Shown: piece by piece, positions 46,611 through 55,919 of the stretch
Numbering within the stretch: the first letter of the stretch is position 1
How the letters are laid out: every line of letters starts with the position of its first letter
DNA from: Angustibacter sp049994355
GTDB lineage: Bacteria; Actinomycetota; Actinomycetes; Actinomycetales; Angustibacteraceae
NCBI RefSeq assembly: GCF_049994355.1
Contig: NZ_CP188257.1
Location: 1,984,001 to 2,048,000 of the forward strand
Direction of reading: 5' to 3'
DNA: 64,000 nt
Made by a program: the position numbers and the translations under genes
The notes under the pieces: generated by a model
The model's input: only the letters and a program-made list of their open reading frames with translations
What the model was told of the DNA's origin: nothing
Databases searched by the model: none

Positions 46611-47776
46611 ACGTCGCCGAGCACGGCTGCCGCCGCGCCGGTGGACGCAGCGTGCAGCCCGAGGGTGCTCAGCTCCACCCGGCAGCTGCTGACGGCGTCC
46701 AGCTCGCGGGTCACCACCGGCAACAGCCACGGGCCGAGCGGGACGAAGGACCCGCCCAGTACGATCAGCTGCGGGTCGAGCGTCGCGGCCAGGGTGGCCA
46801 GACCCGTTGCGAGAGAGCGCGCCAGGCGTCCCACTCCGGCCTGGACGGTGTCGTCGACGGCGCACCTCGCGGCGATCTCGATGGCCACCGCGACCGGGTC
46901 GCGGCCGTCCAGGTCCTGCTCGGTGCCGGTCTCGCGAAGCAGGGCGCGCAGCCCGATCGCGGTCTCCCAGCAGCCGCTTCGCCCGCAGACGCAGCGCCGC
47001 CCGGGCTCGCCCAGCGGTGCGTGACCCACCTCGCCGGCCAGCCCGTGCGCTCCGCGACGGACCTGCCCGCCGACCACCAGCCCGGCGCCGATACCCACCG
47101 TGCCGGTCAGGTAGAGCAGGTCGGCGATGCCCCGCGCGGCGCCGAACGCGGACTCTCCCGCCGCGGCGCAGTTCGCGTCGTTGTCGACCAGGACGCTGGT
47201 CTCGCCCAGCGCCTGCGTCAGCACGGCGGCGACGTCCCGGTCGTGCCACTGCAGGTTGGGGGCGTCGATCACCCGACCGGTGCCCAGGTCGACCTGGCCG
47301 GGCACGGCCACCGTGACGCCGAGCACCTTGCGTCCGTCCGTGGCCAGCCGGTCGACGCTGTCGCGGGCCAGCGCGACCAGCCGGGCGAGCCCGGACTGCT
47401 CGGCGGCGAGCGGCACCTGGGTGCTGAGTACCACCTGACCGGACAGGTCCAGCGCCGTCGCCGCCAGGTATCCGACGTTGACCTCCAGGCCGAGCCCGAC
47501 CGGGTGCGAGCCGGCCAGGGTGACCGGGCGACCGGGTCGACCCGATCGCCCGGTCGCCGCGACCTCCGGCTGGGCGGCACCGTCGCGGACGGCACCGGCC
47601 GCGACCAGGTCCGCCACGATCGTCGAGACCGTGGCTTTGGCCAGCCCGGTGCGCTGGGCGAGGGCCGCCCGGCTGGCCGGGCCGTCGTCGCGCAGCGAGC
47701 GAAGCAGCAGCGCGCTGTTGTCCCGCCGCAGCCGGTCGGTCGCCGCCGGGGCGCCGGCCGGTAGGGACGATGACAC
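46583..47776 (-). CDS. xylR: ROK-family xylose repressor (XylR) in the xylBA operon
   Basis: 397 residues. Winged helix-turn-helix (ASRAALAQRTGLAKATVSTI), then ROK fold (GVTVAVPGQVDLGTGRVIDA, GLAGEVGHAPLG) and zinc motif CVCGRSGCWETAIGL. It starts 5 nt after xylA in the same direction, so xylB-xylA-xylR is one operon, and an inverted repeat of XylR type lies just upstream of xylB. GTG start. Its 3' end overlaps the other ROK gene by 28 nt in convergent orientation. Confidence 0.9.
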   Translation of the reverse strand: MSSSLPAGAPAATDRLRRDNSALLLRSLRDDGPASRAALAQRTGLAKATVSTIVADLVAAGAVRDGAAQPEVAATGRSGRPGRPVTLAGSHPVGLGLEVNVGYLAATALDLSGQVVLSTQVPLAAEQSGLARLVALARDSVDRLATDGRKVLGVTVAVPGQVDLGTGRVIDAPNLQWHDRDVAAVLTQALGETSVLVDNDANCAAAGESAFGAARGIADLLYLTGTVGIGAGLVVGGQVRRGAHGLAGEVGHAPLGEPGRRCVCGRSGCWETAIGLRALLRETGTEQDLDGRDPVAVAIEIAARCAVDDTVQAGVGRLARSLATGLATLAATLDPQLIVLGGSFVPLGPWLLPVVTRELDAVSSCRVELSTLGLHAASTGAAAAVLGDVYAGTLALD

Positions 47777-47781
47777 CGCGC

Positions 47782-48945
47782 TCAGCCGCGGACGCCGTAC
47801 AGGTGCTCCAGGGCCAGCTGGTCGAGGTGCTCGAACGCCATCCCCTGGGCGGCCAGCACCTCCGGGTCGGCCAGGTCCGCCTGCTCCAGCGCCTGCCAGC
47901 CCTCGCCGGCGTCCAGCGTCGGCACCGCGAGCTCGTCCAGCCGGGAGGCGACCAGCGCCTGCTGCACCTCGGGGTCGGCGCGGAAGGCGCGCACCTTCTC
48001 GCGAAGGATCAGGTAGTTGCGCATGCAGGCCGCGGCGCTGACCCAGACGCCGGCGTCGTCCTCGGTGCGCGAGGGCTTGTAGTCGAAGTGCACCGGCCCG
48101 TCGTACCCGCCGGCCAGCAGCGTGTCGACGATCCAGAAGGCACCGCGTACGTTGCCGGCGCCGAAGCGCAGGTCCTGGTCGAACTTCGGACCGTTCTGGC
48201 CGTTGAGGTCGATGTGGTAGAGCTTGCCCTGCCAGAGCGCCTGCGCGTAGCCGTGCGCCGCGTTGACCCCGGCCATCTCCTCGTGGCCGATCTCCGGGTT
48301 GACCCCGACGAGCTCGGGCCGGTCGAGGGTCTCGATGAAGGCGAGCGCATGGCCGACCGTGGGCAGCAGGATGTCCCCGCGCGGCTCGTTCGGCTTGGGC
48401 TCGATGGCGAACTTCAGGTCGTAGCCGCGGTCGGTGACGAACTCGCCCAGCAGGTTGAACGCCTCCTGGTACCGGTCCAGCGCAGCCGGGATGTCTTTGG
48501 ACGCCCCGAACTCGGCACCCTCGCGGCCGCCCCAGCAGATGTAGGTCTTCGCACCGAGCTCGGCCGCCAGGTCGATGTTGCGCATGACCTTGCGGATCGC
48601 GTACCGGCGCACGTCGCGGTCGTTGGCGGTGAAGCCGCCGTCCTTGAACACCGGGTGGGTGAACAGGTTCGTGGTCGCGGTCGTCACCACCAGGCCGGTG
48701 TCGGCCAGGCCCTTGGTGAACCGGTCGATGATCCGCTGGCGCTCGGCGTCGTCCACGCCGAACGGGATCACGTCGTTGTCGTGGAAGTTCACGCCGTACG
48801 CACCCAGCGCGGCCAGCTCGTGCAGGGAGCGGACCGGGTCCAGCGGGCCGCGGGTGGGCTCACCGAACGGGTCGCGACCCTGGTAGCCGACGGTCCACAG
48901 CCCGAAGGAGAACTTGTCGGTGGGGGACGGTGCGGGGATCTGCAT
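47782..48945 (-). CDS. xylA: Xylose isomerase
   Basis: Converts D-xylose to D-xylulose. 387 residues, the shorter class I type of actinobacteria. Catalytic His55 and Asp58 in VNFHDNDVIPFG; metal-ligand regions AIEPKPNEPRGD, GVNPEIGHEEMAG and HIDLNGQNGPKFDQDLRFG are intact. Its ATG overlaps the xylB stop by one base (TGATG). Works with XylB to feed xylulose-5-phosphate into the pentose phosphate pathway. Confidence 0.97.
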   Translation of the reverse strand: MQIPAPSPTDKFSFGLWTVGYQGRDPFGEPTRGPLDPVRSLHELAALGAYGVNFHDNDVIPFGVDDAERQRIIDRFTKGLADTGLVVTTATTNLFTHPVFKDGGFTANDRDVRRYAIRKVMRNIDLAAELGAKTYICWGGREGAEFGASKDIPAALDRYQEAFNLLGEFVTDRGYDLKFAIEPKPNEPRGDILLPTVGHALAFIETLDRPELVGVNPEIGHEEMAGVNAAHGYAQALWQGKLYHIDLNGQNGPKFDQDLRFGAGNVRGAFWIVDTLLAGGYDGPVHFDYKPSRTEDDAGVWVSAAACMRNYLILREKVRAFRADPEVQQALVASRLDELAVPTLDAGEGWQALEQADLADPEVLAAQGMAFEHLDQLALEHLYGVRG

Positions 48946-50348
48946 CAGGAGCTCCAGTCATCGGTTCGGTCGCGCAGCCTGGCGTAGGCCTCGCGGACGT
49001 GCGGGGTGGGTTCGGCTTCGAAGGTGAGGGGGTCCGGCAGGCTCCAGGACGGCGGCGCGTCCGCTCCGGACAGCGACCAGGCGGCCTGTCGGGCGGCGCC
49101 GAGTGCGACGTACTCGGACTCCCCGGGGACGACGACGGGCCGGCCGAAAACCGCGGGCGCCAGCTCGCGGACGGCGCGGCTGCGCGCCCCGCCGCCGAGC
49201 AGGACGACCCGCTCGACCGCGACGCCGGTGACCCCGGCGAGCCGGTCCACGGCGTCAGCCAGCGAGCAGAGCAGGCCCTCGACGGCGGCCCGGGCCAGGT
49301 GCTCCGGACCGGTCGCGGTGGTGATCCCGTGCAGCGTCCCGCGGGCCTGCGGCCGGTTCGGGGTGCGCTCGCCGTCCAAGTAGGGCAGCAGCGTCACCCC
49401 GCCGGCGCCCGAGGGCGCGTCCAGGGCCAGGGCGGAGAGGCCGTCGTGGTCGGTGCCGAGCAGCCGGGCCGTGGTGTCGAGCACCCGGGCGGCATTGAGC
49501 GTGCAGACCAGCGGCAGGTAGGCACCGGCGGCGTCGCAGAAGCCGGCGACGTCGCCGGTCGGGTCCGCGCACGCGGTGGCCGCCACCGCAGAGGCGACGC
49601 CGGAGGTGCCGACCGAGACGGCGACGTCTCCCGGGCGCAGTCCGAGGCCGAGCGCGGCGGCCATGTTGTCCCCGGTGCCAGGTGCCACGACAGCGCCGCT
49701 CGCGGAGCGCCCGACGACCTCGTCCGGTGCGGCGACGCGGGGGAGCCGCACGTCGTGGCCGAGAGCATCGGTGGCCAGGTCAGGGCGCCAGGCGCTCGTG
49801 GCGGGGGAGAAGTAGCCGGTGCCGGAGGCCTCGCCGCGGTCGGTGGTCGGTTCGTGCGAGCGGCCGGTCAGGTGCCAGGTCAACAGGTCGTGCGGGAGCA
49901 GCACCTGGTGCACCCGCTCGGCGTTCGCCGGCTCGTGGTCACGCAGCCAGCGCAGCTTGGTCGCGGTGAACGAGGCGACCAGGACCGACCCGACCGCCGC
50001 GGCGCACGCCTGCGGTCCGCCCCACGACTGCACCAGCTGCTGCGCGGCCTGCGCGGACCGGGTGTCGTTCCACAGCAGCGCTGGGCGGACCACATCGCCG
50101 CCGGCGTCCAGGGCAACCATGCCGTGTTGCTGGCCGCCGACCGCGACCGCCGCGGCGCGGGGCAGCAGGTCGGCGCTCACCTCGTCCAGGGCGTCCAGCC
50201 AGGCCTGCGGGTCGACCTCGGTGCCGTCCGGGTGCGGTGCGCTGCGCTGGTCGACGACGGTGCCGTCGTCCGCGCGGACCAGGAGGGCCTTGACCGACTG
50301 CGTCGAGGAGTCGACGCCGAGCACCAGGTCGGATGACTGCGATGGCAT
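48945..50348 (-). CDS. xylB: Xylulokinase
   Basis: Phosphorylates D-xylulose. 467 residues of the FGGY kinase family: N-terminal LVLGVDSSTQSVKALLVRAD, the substrate region LLPHDLLTWHLTGR, and the ATP-side motifs APGTGDNMAAALGLGL (with catalytic Asp), VGTSGVASAVAATA and LLGGGARSRAVRELAP. Start choice: ATG 50348 has GAAG about 9 nt upstream, whereas ATG 50357 has none; both are in frame. First gene of xylB-xylA-xylR, divergent from the cellulase. Confidence 0.94.
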   Translation of the reverse strand: MPSQSSDLVLGVDSSTQSVKALLVRADDGTVVDQRSAPHPDGTEVDPQAWLDALDEVSADLLPRAAAVAVGGQQHGMVALDAGGDVVRPALLWNDTRSAQAAQQLVQSWGGPQACAAAVGSVLVASFTATKLRWLRDHEPANAERVHQVLLPHDLLTWHLTGRSHEPTTDRGEASGTGYFSPATSAWRPDLATDALGHDVRLPRVAAPDEVVGRSASGAVVAPGTGDNMAAALGLGLRPGDVAVSVGTSGVASAVAATACADPTGDVAGFCDAAGAYLPLVCTLNAARVLDTTARLLGTDHDGLSALALDAPSGAGGVTLLPYLDGERTPNRPQARGTLHGITTATGPEHLARAAVEGLLCSLADAVDRLAGVTGVAVERVVLLGGGARSRAVRELAPAVFGRPVVVPGESEYVALGAARQAAWSLSGADAPPSWSLPDPLTFEAEPTPHVREAYARLRDRTDDWSS

Positions 50349-50358
50349 GAACAGCATC

Positions 50359-50379
50359 TTCGTTCGAGTCGTGAACTAA
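50359..50379 (-). promoter_or_regulatory. Inverted repeat upstream of xylB, probable XylR operator
   Basis: On the coding (minus) strand, TTAGTTC and GAACGAA arms (one mismatch) flank a 7-nt spacer. Position, directly before xylB, and its TTAGTT half-site resemble ROK/XylR operators. Confidence 0.6.
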
Positions 50380-50445
50380 GTCAAGACCAGCGCGCCGAGG
50401 GTCTTGCGCCGAGTCGCCCGCCGAGGCAGGATGGACGGAGATTAG

Positions 50446-50464
50446 TAGGAAAAGAAGTTTCCTA
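50446..50464 (+). promoter_or_regulatory. Palindrome before the cellulase gene, probable ROK-type operator
   Basis: TAGGAAA-N5-TTTCCTA, perfect 7-bp arms, flanked on both sides by ATTAG-like bases. It ends two bases before the AGGAG ribosome site of the cellulase, so a bound protein would block transcription. The AGGAAA/TTTCCT core recurs before carbohydrate genes in actinobacteria (from memory, not checked). Confidence 0.65.
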
Positions 50465-50476
50465 TTAGGAGTGGCC

Positions 50477-52408
50477 GTGCGTCGTTCGTCCTGGACCAAG
50501 CCCGTGCTCGTCCTGGTCTGCGCCGTCGCGCTCGCGCTGGTCGTCGCGGCGTCCGGTCCGGCCGTGGCGGCGTCCAGCGGACGCGCGGGCCCGCCGACCG
50601 TCGTCCGGGTCGATCAGCTCGGGTACCCGGCCGCCGCCGCCAAGGTCGCCTACGTGATGACCGCACGTTCGGTCGCGGCACCGCACTTCACGGTTCGCGA
50701 CGGCCGCGGTCACGTCGTCCTGCGCGGGCGCACCGGCAGCAGCCGCGGGCCTTGGAACGCCACCTACGGCGCGGTGTTCACCGCGGACCTGACCGCGCTG
50801 AAGCGAGCCGGCACCTACCACGTCGAGGCGCTCGGCAGCCGGTCGCCGGCCTTTCGGATCGCGTCCGCGCGGCAGCTGTACCTGCCCCGCGTGGCCGACA
50901 CCGTCGCGTTCTTCCAGGCCCAGCGGGACGGCGCCGACGTCGTCCCAGGACCGTTGCAGCGCAGGCCTTCTCACCTCAACGACGCGCGCGCCGACGTCTA
51001 CGACTGGCCGACCTACGAGGACCCGGACAGCGACGTCATCGTCGGGTCGTCGCTGCACCGCGCGAGCGGTCCGCCGGTGGACGTCGAGGGCGGGTGGTTC
51101 GACGCCGGCGACTTCGTCAAGTTCACCCACACCACGGCCTACAGCGACGCCCTGCTGCTGATCGCCCAGCGCGACCTGGGCGCCAGTGCACCGTCGTCCC
51201 TGGACCGCGAGACCCGCTACGGCCTGGAGTGGCTGGCCAAGACCTGGGACCCGGCCAACGACCGCATGGTGATCCAGGTGGGCATCGGGTCCGGCAACGC
51301 GGACGGCACGTTCAACGGCGACCACGACCTGTGGCGGCTGCCCGAGGTGGACGACGGATTGCCCGGCCCGCAGAACCGCTACCTCGCGCACCGGCCGGCC
51401 TTCGTGACCGACGCCCGTCCAGGCCGGCTGGCGCCCAACCTGGCCGGCCGGGTGGCGGCGTCCTTCGCGCTGGCCGCCCAGGTGGACGCCGCGCGTGCCC
51501 CGCGCCGGGCTGGGGCCGAGCTGGCCACCGCCATCCAGATCTACTCGCGGGCACGCTCGACGGGCGTCACCGAGTCGGACGTCGTCACCGCACTGCCGCA
51601 CGCGTTCTACCCCGAGTCGTCCTGGCGGGACGACCTCGAGCTGGGGGCGGTCGAGCTGGCCGACGCGACCCGGGCGCTGCACCTATCCGGCGAGCAGCAC
51701 TGGCTGGACGTCGCCACCCACTGGGCGCGGCAGTACCGCGCGCACGAGGCCGGCTCGGACACGCTGAACCTGTACGACGTCAGCGCCATCGCGCACGCCG
51801 AGCTCGCCGGCGCCCTGCAACGGGCCCAGCCGATCCGGTCGGCCGGGACGGTGGCGGCGCTGACCGCGGACCTGCGCGCCCAGCTCGCCATCGGCGTCCA
51901 CCGCGCGGCGGGCGACCCGTTCCGGGCCGGCGGTCGGCAGGACGACTTCGACGTGGCCTCGCACACCTTCGGCCTGGCCGCGACCGCCTCGCTCTACCGA
52001 GGGGTGGCCGGCGGCAGCAGGTACACCTGGTTCGGTGCCGGCCAGCTCGGCTGGGTGCTCGGCGCCAACCCGTGGGGCCAGTCCCTGATGATCGGCGTCG
52101 GGACCAGCTACCCCCGGTGCCCGCAGCACGTGGTGGCCAACCTGTCCGGCGACTCCACCGGCCGCAAGGTGCTGCGCGGCGCGGTGGTCAACGGGCCGAA
52201 CGACGCGTCTCTGTTCGACGACGGCCTCGGTGAGTTCTTCGACGAGGGCCGCACCTGCCCGGCGGACGGGGTCGATGTCAACGCACCGTTCAACGGCCAG
52301 GGCAGCGCCTACGTGGACGACGTCCGCTCCTGGCAGACCGTCGAACCGGCCGACGACTTCACCGCCAGCGCCGCGCTGGCGTTCGCCCTGGCGGCAGGCG
52401 TCGGCTGA
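50477..52408 (+). CDS. Secreted glycoside hydrolase family 9 endoglucanase
   Basis: 643 residues. Signal peptide with basic start (MRRSS) and a long Leu/Val/Ala core, cut near ASSG; a CelD-type N-terminal Ig-like domain (VVRVDQLGYPAAAAKVAYVM), then the (alpha/alpha)6 catalytic domain. Catalytic base Asp209/Asp212 in GGWFDAGDFVKF; general acid Glu623 in QTVEPADDFTASAAL; active-site His segment SYPRCPQHVV. No carbohydrate-binding module follows. GTG 50477 has AGGAG 5 nt upstream, while GTG 50471 would overlap that site. Releases cello-oligosaccharides from plant beta-glucan. Confidence 0.93.
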   Translation: MRRSSWTKPVLVLVCAVALALVVAASGPAVAASSGRAGPPTVVRVDQLGYPAAAAKVAYVMTARSVAAPHFTVRDGRGHVVLRGRTGSSRGPWNATYGAVFTADLTALKRAGTYHVEALGSRSPAFRIASARQLYLPRVADTVAFFQAQRDGADVVPGPLQRRPSHLNDARADVYDWPTYEDPDSDVIVGSSLHRASGPPVDVEGGWFDAGDFVKFTHTTAYSDALLLIAQRDLGASAPSSLDRETRYGLEWLAKTWDPANDRMVIQVGIGSGNADGTFNGDHDLWRLPEVDDGLPGPQNRYLAHRPAFVTDARPGRLAPNLAGRVAASFALAAQVDAARAPRRAGAELATAIQIYSRARSTGVTESDVVTALPHAFYPESSWRDDLELGAVELADATRALHLSGEQHWLDVATHWARQYRAHEAGSDTLNLYDVSAIAHAELAGALQRAQPIRSAGTVAALTADLRAQLAIGVHRAAGDPFRAGGRQDDFDVASHTFGLAATASLYRGVAGGSRYTWFGAGQLGWVLGANPWGQSLMIGVGTSYPRCPQHVVANLSGDSTGRKVLRGAVVNGPNDASLFDDGLGEFFDEGRTCPADGVDVNAPFNGQGSAYVDDVRSWQTVEPADDFTASAALAFALAAGVG

Positions 52409-52450
52409 GCCCGGCTGGGGTGCTCGGCGGCCATCGGCCAGGATGGACGG

Positions 52451-52822
52451 GTGAGCGACGTCCACCTGCCCCCCGGCTGGCCGGTCGCGGTGCGGCCGCC
52501 GCAGTCGCCGGGCTGGCAACGCAGTGCGGTGGGTTGGCTGCTGGACCAGTGTCCGTCCGAGTACCGCGCGCACCCCGTGCTGCGCTCGCAGCCGGTGGCG
52601 CTGGCCTGGCTGGCGCTGCTGCACGTCACCGCGCAGGGCCGGGCGAACGCGGCGGCCCGCGCCGAGGCGCGGGCCGACCTGCGCGAGCACCTGGACCCCA
52701 CCGCACTGGACGCGTTCATGGTCGCCCTCGACCACGAGCACGCCCGGCTGCTCGAGCTGCACCGAGCCGTCCGACTGGTCGGGGACGCGCTGCGGGGGCT
52801 GCGCTACGTGCCGAGGTTGTGA
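52451..52822 (+). CDS. Small conserved hypothetical protein
   Basis: 123 residues, soluble, mostly helical and Arg/Ala-rich (AQGRANAAARAEARADLREH). It starts with an odd Pro/Trp-rich segment (LPPGWPVAVRPPQSPGWQRS) followed by VGWLLDQCPSEYRAHPVL. I do not recognise a domain. GTG start preceded 6 nt upstream by CAGGAT. It sits between the cellulase and dxs in the same orientation and is likely independent of the cellulase operator. Confidence 0.65.
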   Translation: MSDVHLPPGWPVAVRPPQSPGWQRSAVGWLLDQCPSEYRAHPVLRSQPVALAWLALLHVTAQGRANAAARAEARADLREHLDPTALDAFMVALDHEHARLLELHRAVRLVGDALRGLRYVPRL

Positions 52823-52873
52823 AGACCGAGTCGGCCCAGCCGGGCTGGGGAGCCGCAGAAGGCCGCGCGCACC

Positions 52874-52879
52874 TAGACT
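52874..52879 (+). promoter_or_regulatory. -10-like hexamer for dxs
   Basis: TAGACT ends 6 nt before the ATG of dxs; no ribosome site is visible. Confidence 0.45.
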
Positions 52880-52885
52880 GACCGG

Positions 52886-54796
52886 ATGCTCCTCGAGAAG
52901 ATCCAGGGGCCGCGCGACCTGCGACGGCTCGACCGGGACGAGGCCCAGGCCCTCGCCGGGGAGATCCGCTCCTTCCTGGTCACCGCGGTCGCCCGCACCG
53001 GTGGTCACCTCGGCCCCAATCTCGGAGTGGTCGAGCTGACCATCGCCATCCACCGCGTCTTCGACTCGCCGCACGACACCGTCGTCTTCGACACCGGCCA
53101 CCAGTCGTACGTCCACAAGCTCCTGACCGGGCGTCAGGACTTCGACGGGCTGCGCAGCGCCGGCGGGCTATCCGGCTACCCCTCACGTACCGAGAGCGTG
53201 CACGACGTCGTCGAGAACTCGCACGCCACGACGGCGCTGTCCTGGGGGGACGGCATCGCCAAGGGCTACCGGCTGCGCGGCGAGAAGGACCGCCACGTGG
53301 TCGCCGTGATCGGGGACGGCGCGCTGACCGGCGGGATGGCCTGGGAGGCCATCAACAACATCGCCGCCGACAAGGACCTGCCGCTGACCATCGTGGTCAA
53401 CGACAACGAGCGCTCGTACGCGCCGACGACGGGTGGCCTGGCCCAGCACCTGGCCACGCTGCGCACCACCCGCGGCTACGAGAGGTTCCTGTCCTGGGGC
53501 AAGCAGGCGCTCGGCCGCACGCCGGTCGTCGGGCCTGCCATGTACGACACCCTGCACGGCATGAAGAAGGGCCTGAAGGACATCGTCGCCCCGCAGGGCA
53601 TGTTCGAGGACCTCGGCCTGAAGTACATCGGCCCCGTCGACGGGCACGACATCGAGGCCGTCGAGCGCGCGCTGCGCCAGGCCCGCTCGTACGGCGGCCC
53701 GGTGCTGGTGCACGTGATCACCCAGAAGGGCCGCGGGTATCCGCCGGCCCTGGCCGACGAGGGTGACCGCTTCCACGCCGTCGGGCCGATCGACCCGGAG
53801 ACGGGCGAGCGGGTGGCGAGTTCGGGCATCCCCTGGACTGACGTCTTCGAGGACGAGTTGGTCCGCATCGCGCGCGAGCGCCCTGACGTCGTCGGGGTGA
53901 CCGCGGCCATGTGCATCCCGGTCGGGCTGGCCAGGTTCGAGGCCGCCTTCCCCGAACGGGTCTTCGACGTCGGGATCGCCGAGCAGCACGCGACGACCAG
54001 CGCGGCGGGGCTGGCCTTCACGGGGCTGCACCCGGTGTTCGCGGTCTACGCGACCTTCCTCAACCGTGCCTTCGACCAGGTGCTGATGGACGTCGCGCTG
54101 CACCGGGCCGGCGTGACCTTCGTGCTGGATCGGGCCGGGGTCACGGGCCCGGACGGCGCCAGCCACCACGGCGTGTGGGACATGTCCATGCTGCAGGTCG
54201 TGCCGGGGCTGCACCTCGCCGCGCCGCGCGATGCGGCCACGGTGCGCGAGGAGCTGCGCGAGGCCCTGGTCATCGACGACGCACCGAGCGTGCTGCGCTA
54301 CTCGAAGGGTTCCGTTCCGGCACAGGACATCCCGGCCCTCGAGCGGGTTGGTGGGGTGGACGTGCTGCACCGCAGCGCGCGGGCCGATGTGTTGGTCGTC
54401 ACCGTCGGGCCGATGGCCTCGGTGGGCCTGGAGGTGGCGCAGCGGCTGACCGCGCACGGCATGTCGGCGACGGTGGTGGACCCGCGCTGGGTGCTGCCGG
54501 TCGACCCCGAGCTGGTCGCGATGGCCGCTGGGGTGCGGCTGGTCGTCGTGGTCGAGGACGGCTCACGGGTCGGTGGTGTGGGAGCCCGGCTCGCCCTCGA
54601 GGTCACCGATGCCGGCCTGTCCACCAGGGTGGTCGCGTTGGGTGTCCCGCCGAGGTTCCTGGACCACGGCGAGCGGGGCGCGATCCTGACCGCGCTGGGT
54701 CTGAACGCGCAGGACGTCACCCGCCGGATCGTCGAGGAGCTGGCTGGTCTGGAGCCCGCGATGGACGGGACGCCGGTGGTGGAGGACTCCCAGTAG
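52886..54796 (+). CDS. dxs: 1-deoxy-D-xylulose-5-phosphate synthase
   Basis: First enzyme of the MEP isoprenoid pathway; condenses pyruvate and glyceraldehyde-3-phosphate with thiamine diphosphate. 636 residues, normal length. Motifs: HQSYVHKLLTGR, thiamine-site GDGALTGGMAWEAINN with VVNDNERSY, Glu366 in DVGIAEQHATTSAAGLAF (activates the cofactor), and the C-terminal transketolase-like domain. ATG at 52886. It precedes a convergent gene by 9 nt. Confidence 0.97.
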   Translation: MLLEKIQGPRDLRRLDRDEAQALAGEIRSFLVTAVARTGGHLGPNLGVVELTIAIHRVFDSPHDTVVFDTGHQSYVHKLLTGRQDFDGLRSAGGLSGYPSRTESVHDVVENSHATTALSWGDGIAKGYRLRGEKDRHVVAVIGDGALTGGMAWEAINNIAADKDLPLTIVVNDNERSYAPTTGGLAQHLATLRTTRGYERFLSWGKQALGRTPVVGPAMYDTLHGMKKGLKDIVAPQGMFEDLGLKYIGPVDGHDIEAVERALRQARSYGGPVLVHVITQKGRGYPPALADEGDRFHAVGPIDPETGERVASSGIPWTDVFEDELVRIARERPDVVGVTAAMCIPVGLARFEAAFPERVFDVGIAEQHATTSAAGLAFTGLHPVFAVYATFLNRAFDQVLMDVALHRAGVTFVLDRAGVTGPDGASHHGVWDMSMLQVVPGLHLAAPRDAATVREELREALVIDDAPSVLRYSKGSVPAQDIPALERVGGVDVLHRSARADVLVVTVGPMASVGLEVAQRLTAHGMSATVVDPRWVLPVDPELVAMAAGVRLVVVVEDGSRVGGVGARLALEVTDAGLSTRVVALGVPPRFLDHGERGAILTALGLNAQDVTRRIVEELAGLEPAMDGTPVVEDSQ

Positions 54797-54805
54797 CCGA
54801 CCGGC

Positions 54806-55708
54806 TCAGCGGAACAGCACGTCGCGCTGGTGCTGGGCGCGGGACCCTGCGGGGTCGGCCAGCGACGTGCGGGCCAGTGCTTCGGGTGACAGCAGCGCCA
54901 CGGCGAGGCCGACCTCCTCGGCGGTGACCAGCAGCGGGCGCTGCACGCCGCGCAGCTCGGGCTCGGTGGCCACCGCGGCGGCACCGACGAACGCCGGGTC
55001 GATCCGCGCCAGGTCGAACCAGCCGCGTGAGCGCATGGGCGCGGCGACCGCGCGCATCCCGATGCCGTCCTCGGTCGCCAGGTGCTTGCGCAGCCAGTGC
55101 CCGCTGAGCAGGGTCAGCACGTCGCAGCCGCCGAGCGGCTTGAGGATGCCGCCGCCGTCGGTCTGCAGGCGGTCGGCGGCCAGGACGGCCATCTCCTCGC
55201 GATGCTTGGCGATGGCCTTCCACCACGGGCGCGTGTCGATGCCGGCAGCCGTGGCGGCACTCGCGGGCAGCGGCACCGCAAGCTGCTCGTGGTGCTCGGC
55301 GTCGGGTGGACGGCGCAGCCCGATCCCGACGTGCAGCACACCACCGAGGACCCGCTCGACGACCCAGTCCTGCCCGGGGTGCAGCGGGTGCCCGACGGGC
55401 AGCGCCAGTGCGACGGCCCGGCTCGGCTTGGCGTGCGCACCGCCGTGCAGGGCGGGTAGCTGAGCGAGCGTCACGTAGGCGTTCAGCCAGTCCCGCAGAC
55501 GCAGCCGGCCGGTCAGCGACTCGGGGTCGGCGCCGTCCACGGCCAGGGCCAGGTCGTGCCAGCCGACCGACGTCCAGGCGTTGCGCTCGTCCCACTGCGA
55601 GCCGACGACGACGCCGTCCTCGCGGGGCTCCAGCGGGATGTCGTGCAGGACGCTCGCCGCCAACGTGCCGCGGCGCAGCTTGGCCACGTCCTCCGGCGGG
55701 TTCTGCAC
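54806..55708 (-). CDS. Conserved hypothetical protein, family not recognised
   Basis: 300 residues, soluble, no signal peptide. Visible segments: LRRGTLAASVLHDIPLEPRE near the N-terminus, RPWWKAIAKHREEMAVLAAD in the middle, and the C-terminal QRPLLVTAEEVGLAVALLSP. No catalytic motif could be assigned. The GTG at 55708 was chosen because TACCGT (minus strand, 55715-55720) ends 6 nt before it, the leaderless geometry seen elsewhere; an open frame extends to 55912 but has atypical composition. Divergent from the lipoprotein metalloprotease. Confidence 0.6.
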   Translation of the reverse strand: MQNPPEDVAKLRRGTLAASVLHDIPLEPREDGVVVGSQWDERNAWTSVGWHDLALAVDGADPESLTGRLRLRDWLNAYVTLAQLPALHGGAHAKPSRAVALALPVGHPLHPGQDWVVERVLGGVLHVGIGLRRPPDAEHHEQLAVPLPASAATAAGIDTRPWWKAIAKHREEMAVLAADRLQTDGGGILKPLGGCDVLTLLSGHWLRKHLATEDGIGMRAVAAPMRSRGWFDLARIDPAFVGAAAVATEPELRGVQRPLLVTAEEVGLAVALLSPEALARTSLADPAGSRAQHQRDVLFR

Positions 55709-55714
55709 GGGACA

Positions 55715-55720
55715 ACGGTA
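55715..55720 (-). promoter_or_regulatory. -10-like hexamer for the divergent hypothetical gene
   Basis: TACCGT on the minus strand, 6 nt before the GTG at 55708. Confidence 0.35.
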
Positions 55721-55913
55721 GAGGGCGCCGCTGCCGCGGACCACACCGAGGTGCACTGCTGTGACTGGTGGGACGCAGATACCGCCGATCGGCGCACCGC
55801 CGCGCCGGCCCGCAGCGGCCGGTGACCGTGCGTGACCGGCGACTCGACCGGCCGCGGCTGGGCCGAGCGGGTACTGCTTCGGGCAGTCGGCCGTGCGGGC
55901 CACCGACGGCACC

Positions 55914-55919
55914 TATCGT
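55914..55919 (+). promoter_or_regulatory. -10-like hexamer for the metalloprotease lipoprotein gene
   Basis: TATCGT ends 6 nt before the GTG at 55926; no ribosome site is visible. Confidence 0.4.

Noticed and set aside
52451..52822. DUF3000 assignment for the small gene before dxs
   Set aside because: That family is often near dxs but is longer; the 123-residue product shows no matching segment by eye.
52823..52873. Possible terminator CCCAGCC-G-GGCTGGG before dxs
   Set aside because: Only about 5 bp can pair once a loop is allowed; too weak to call.
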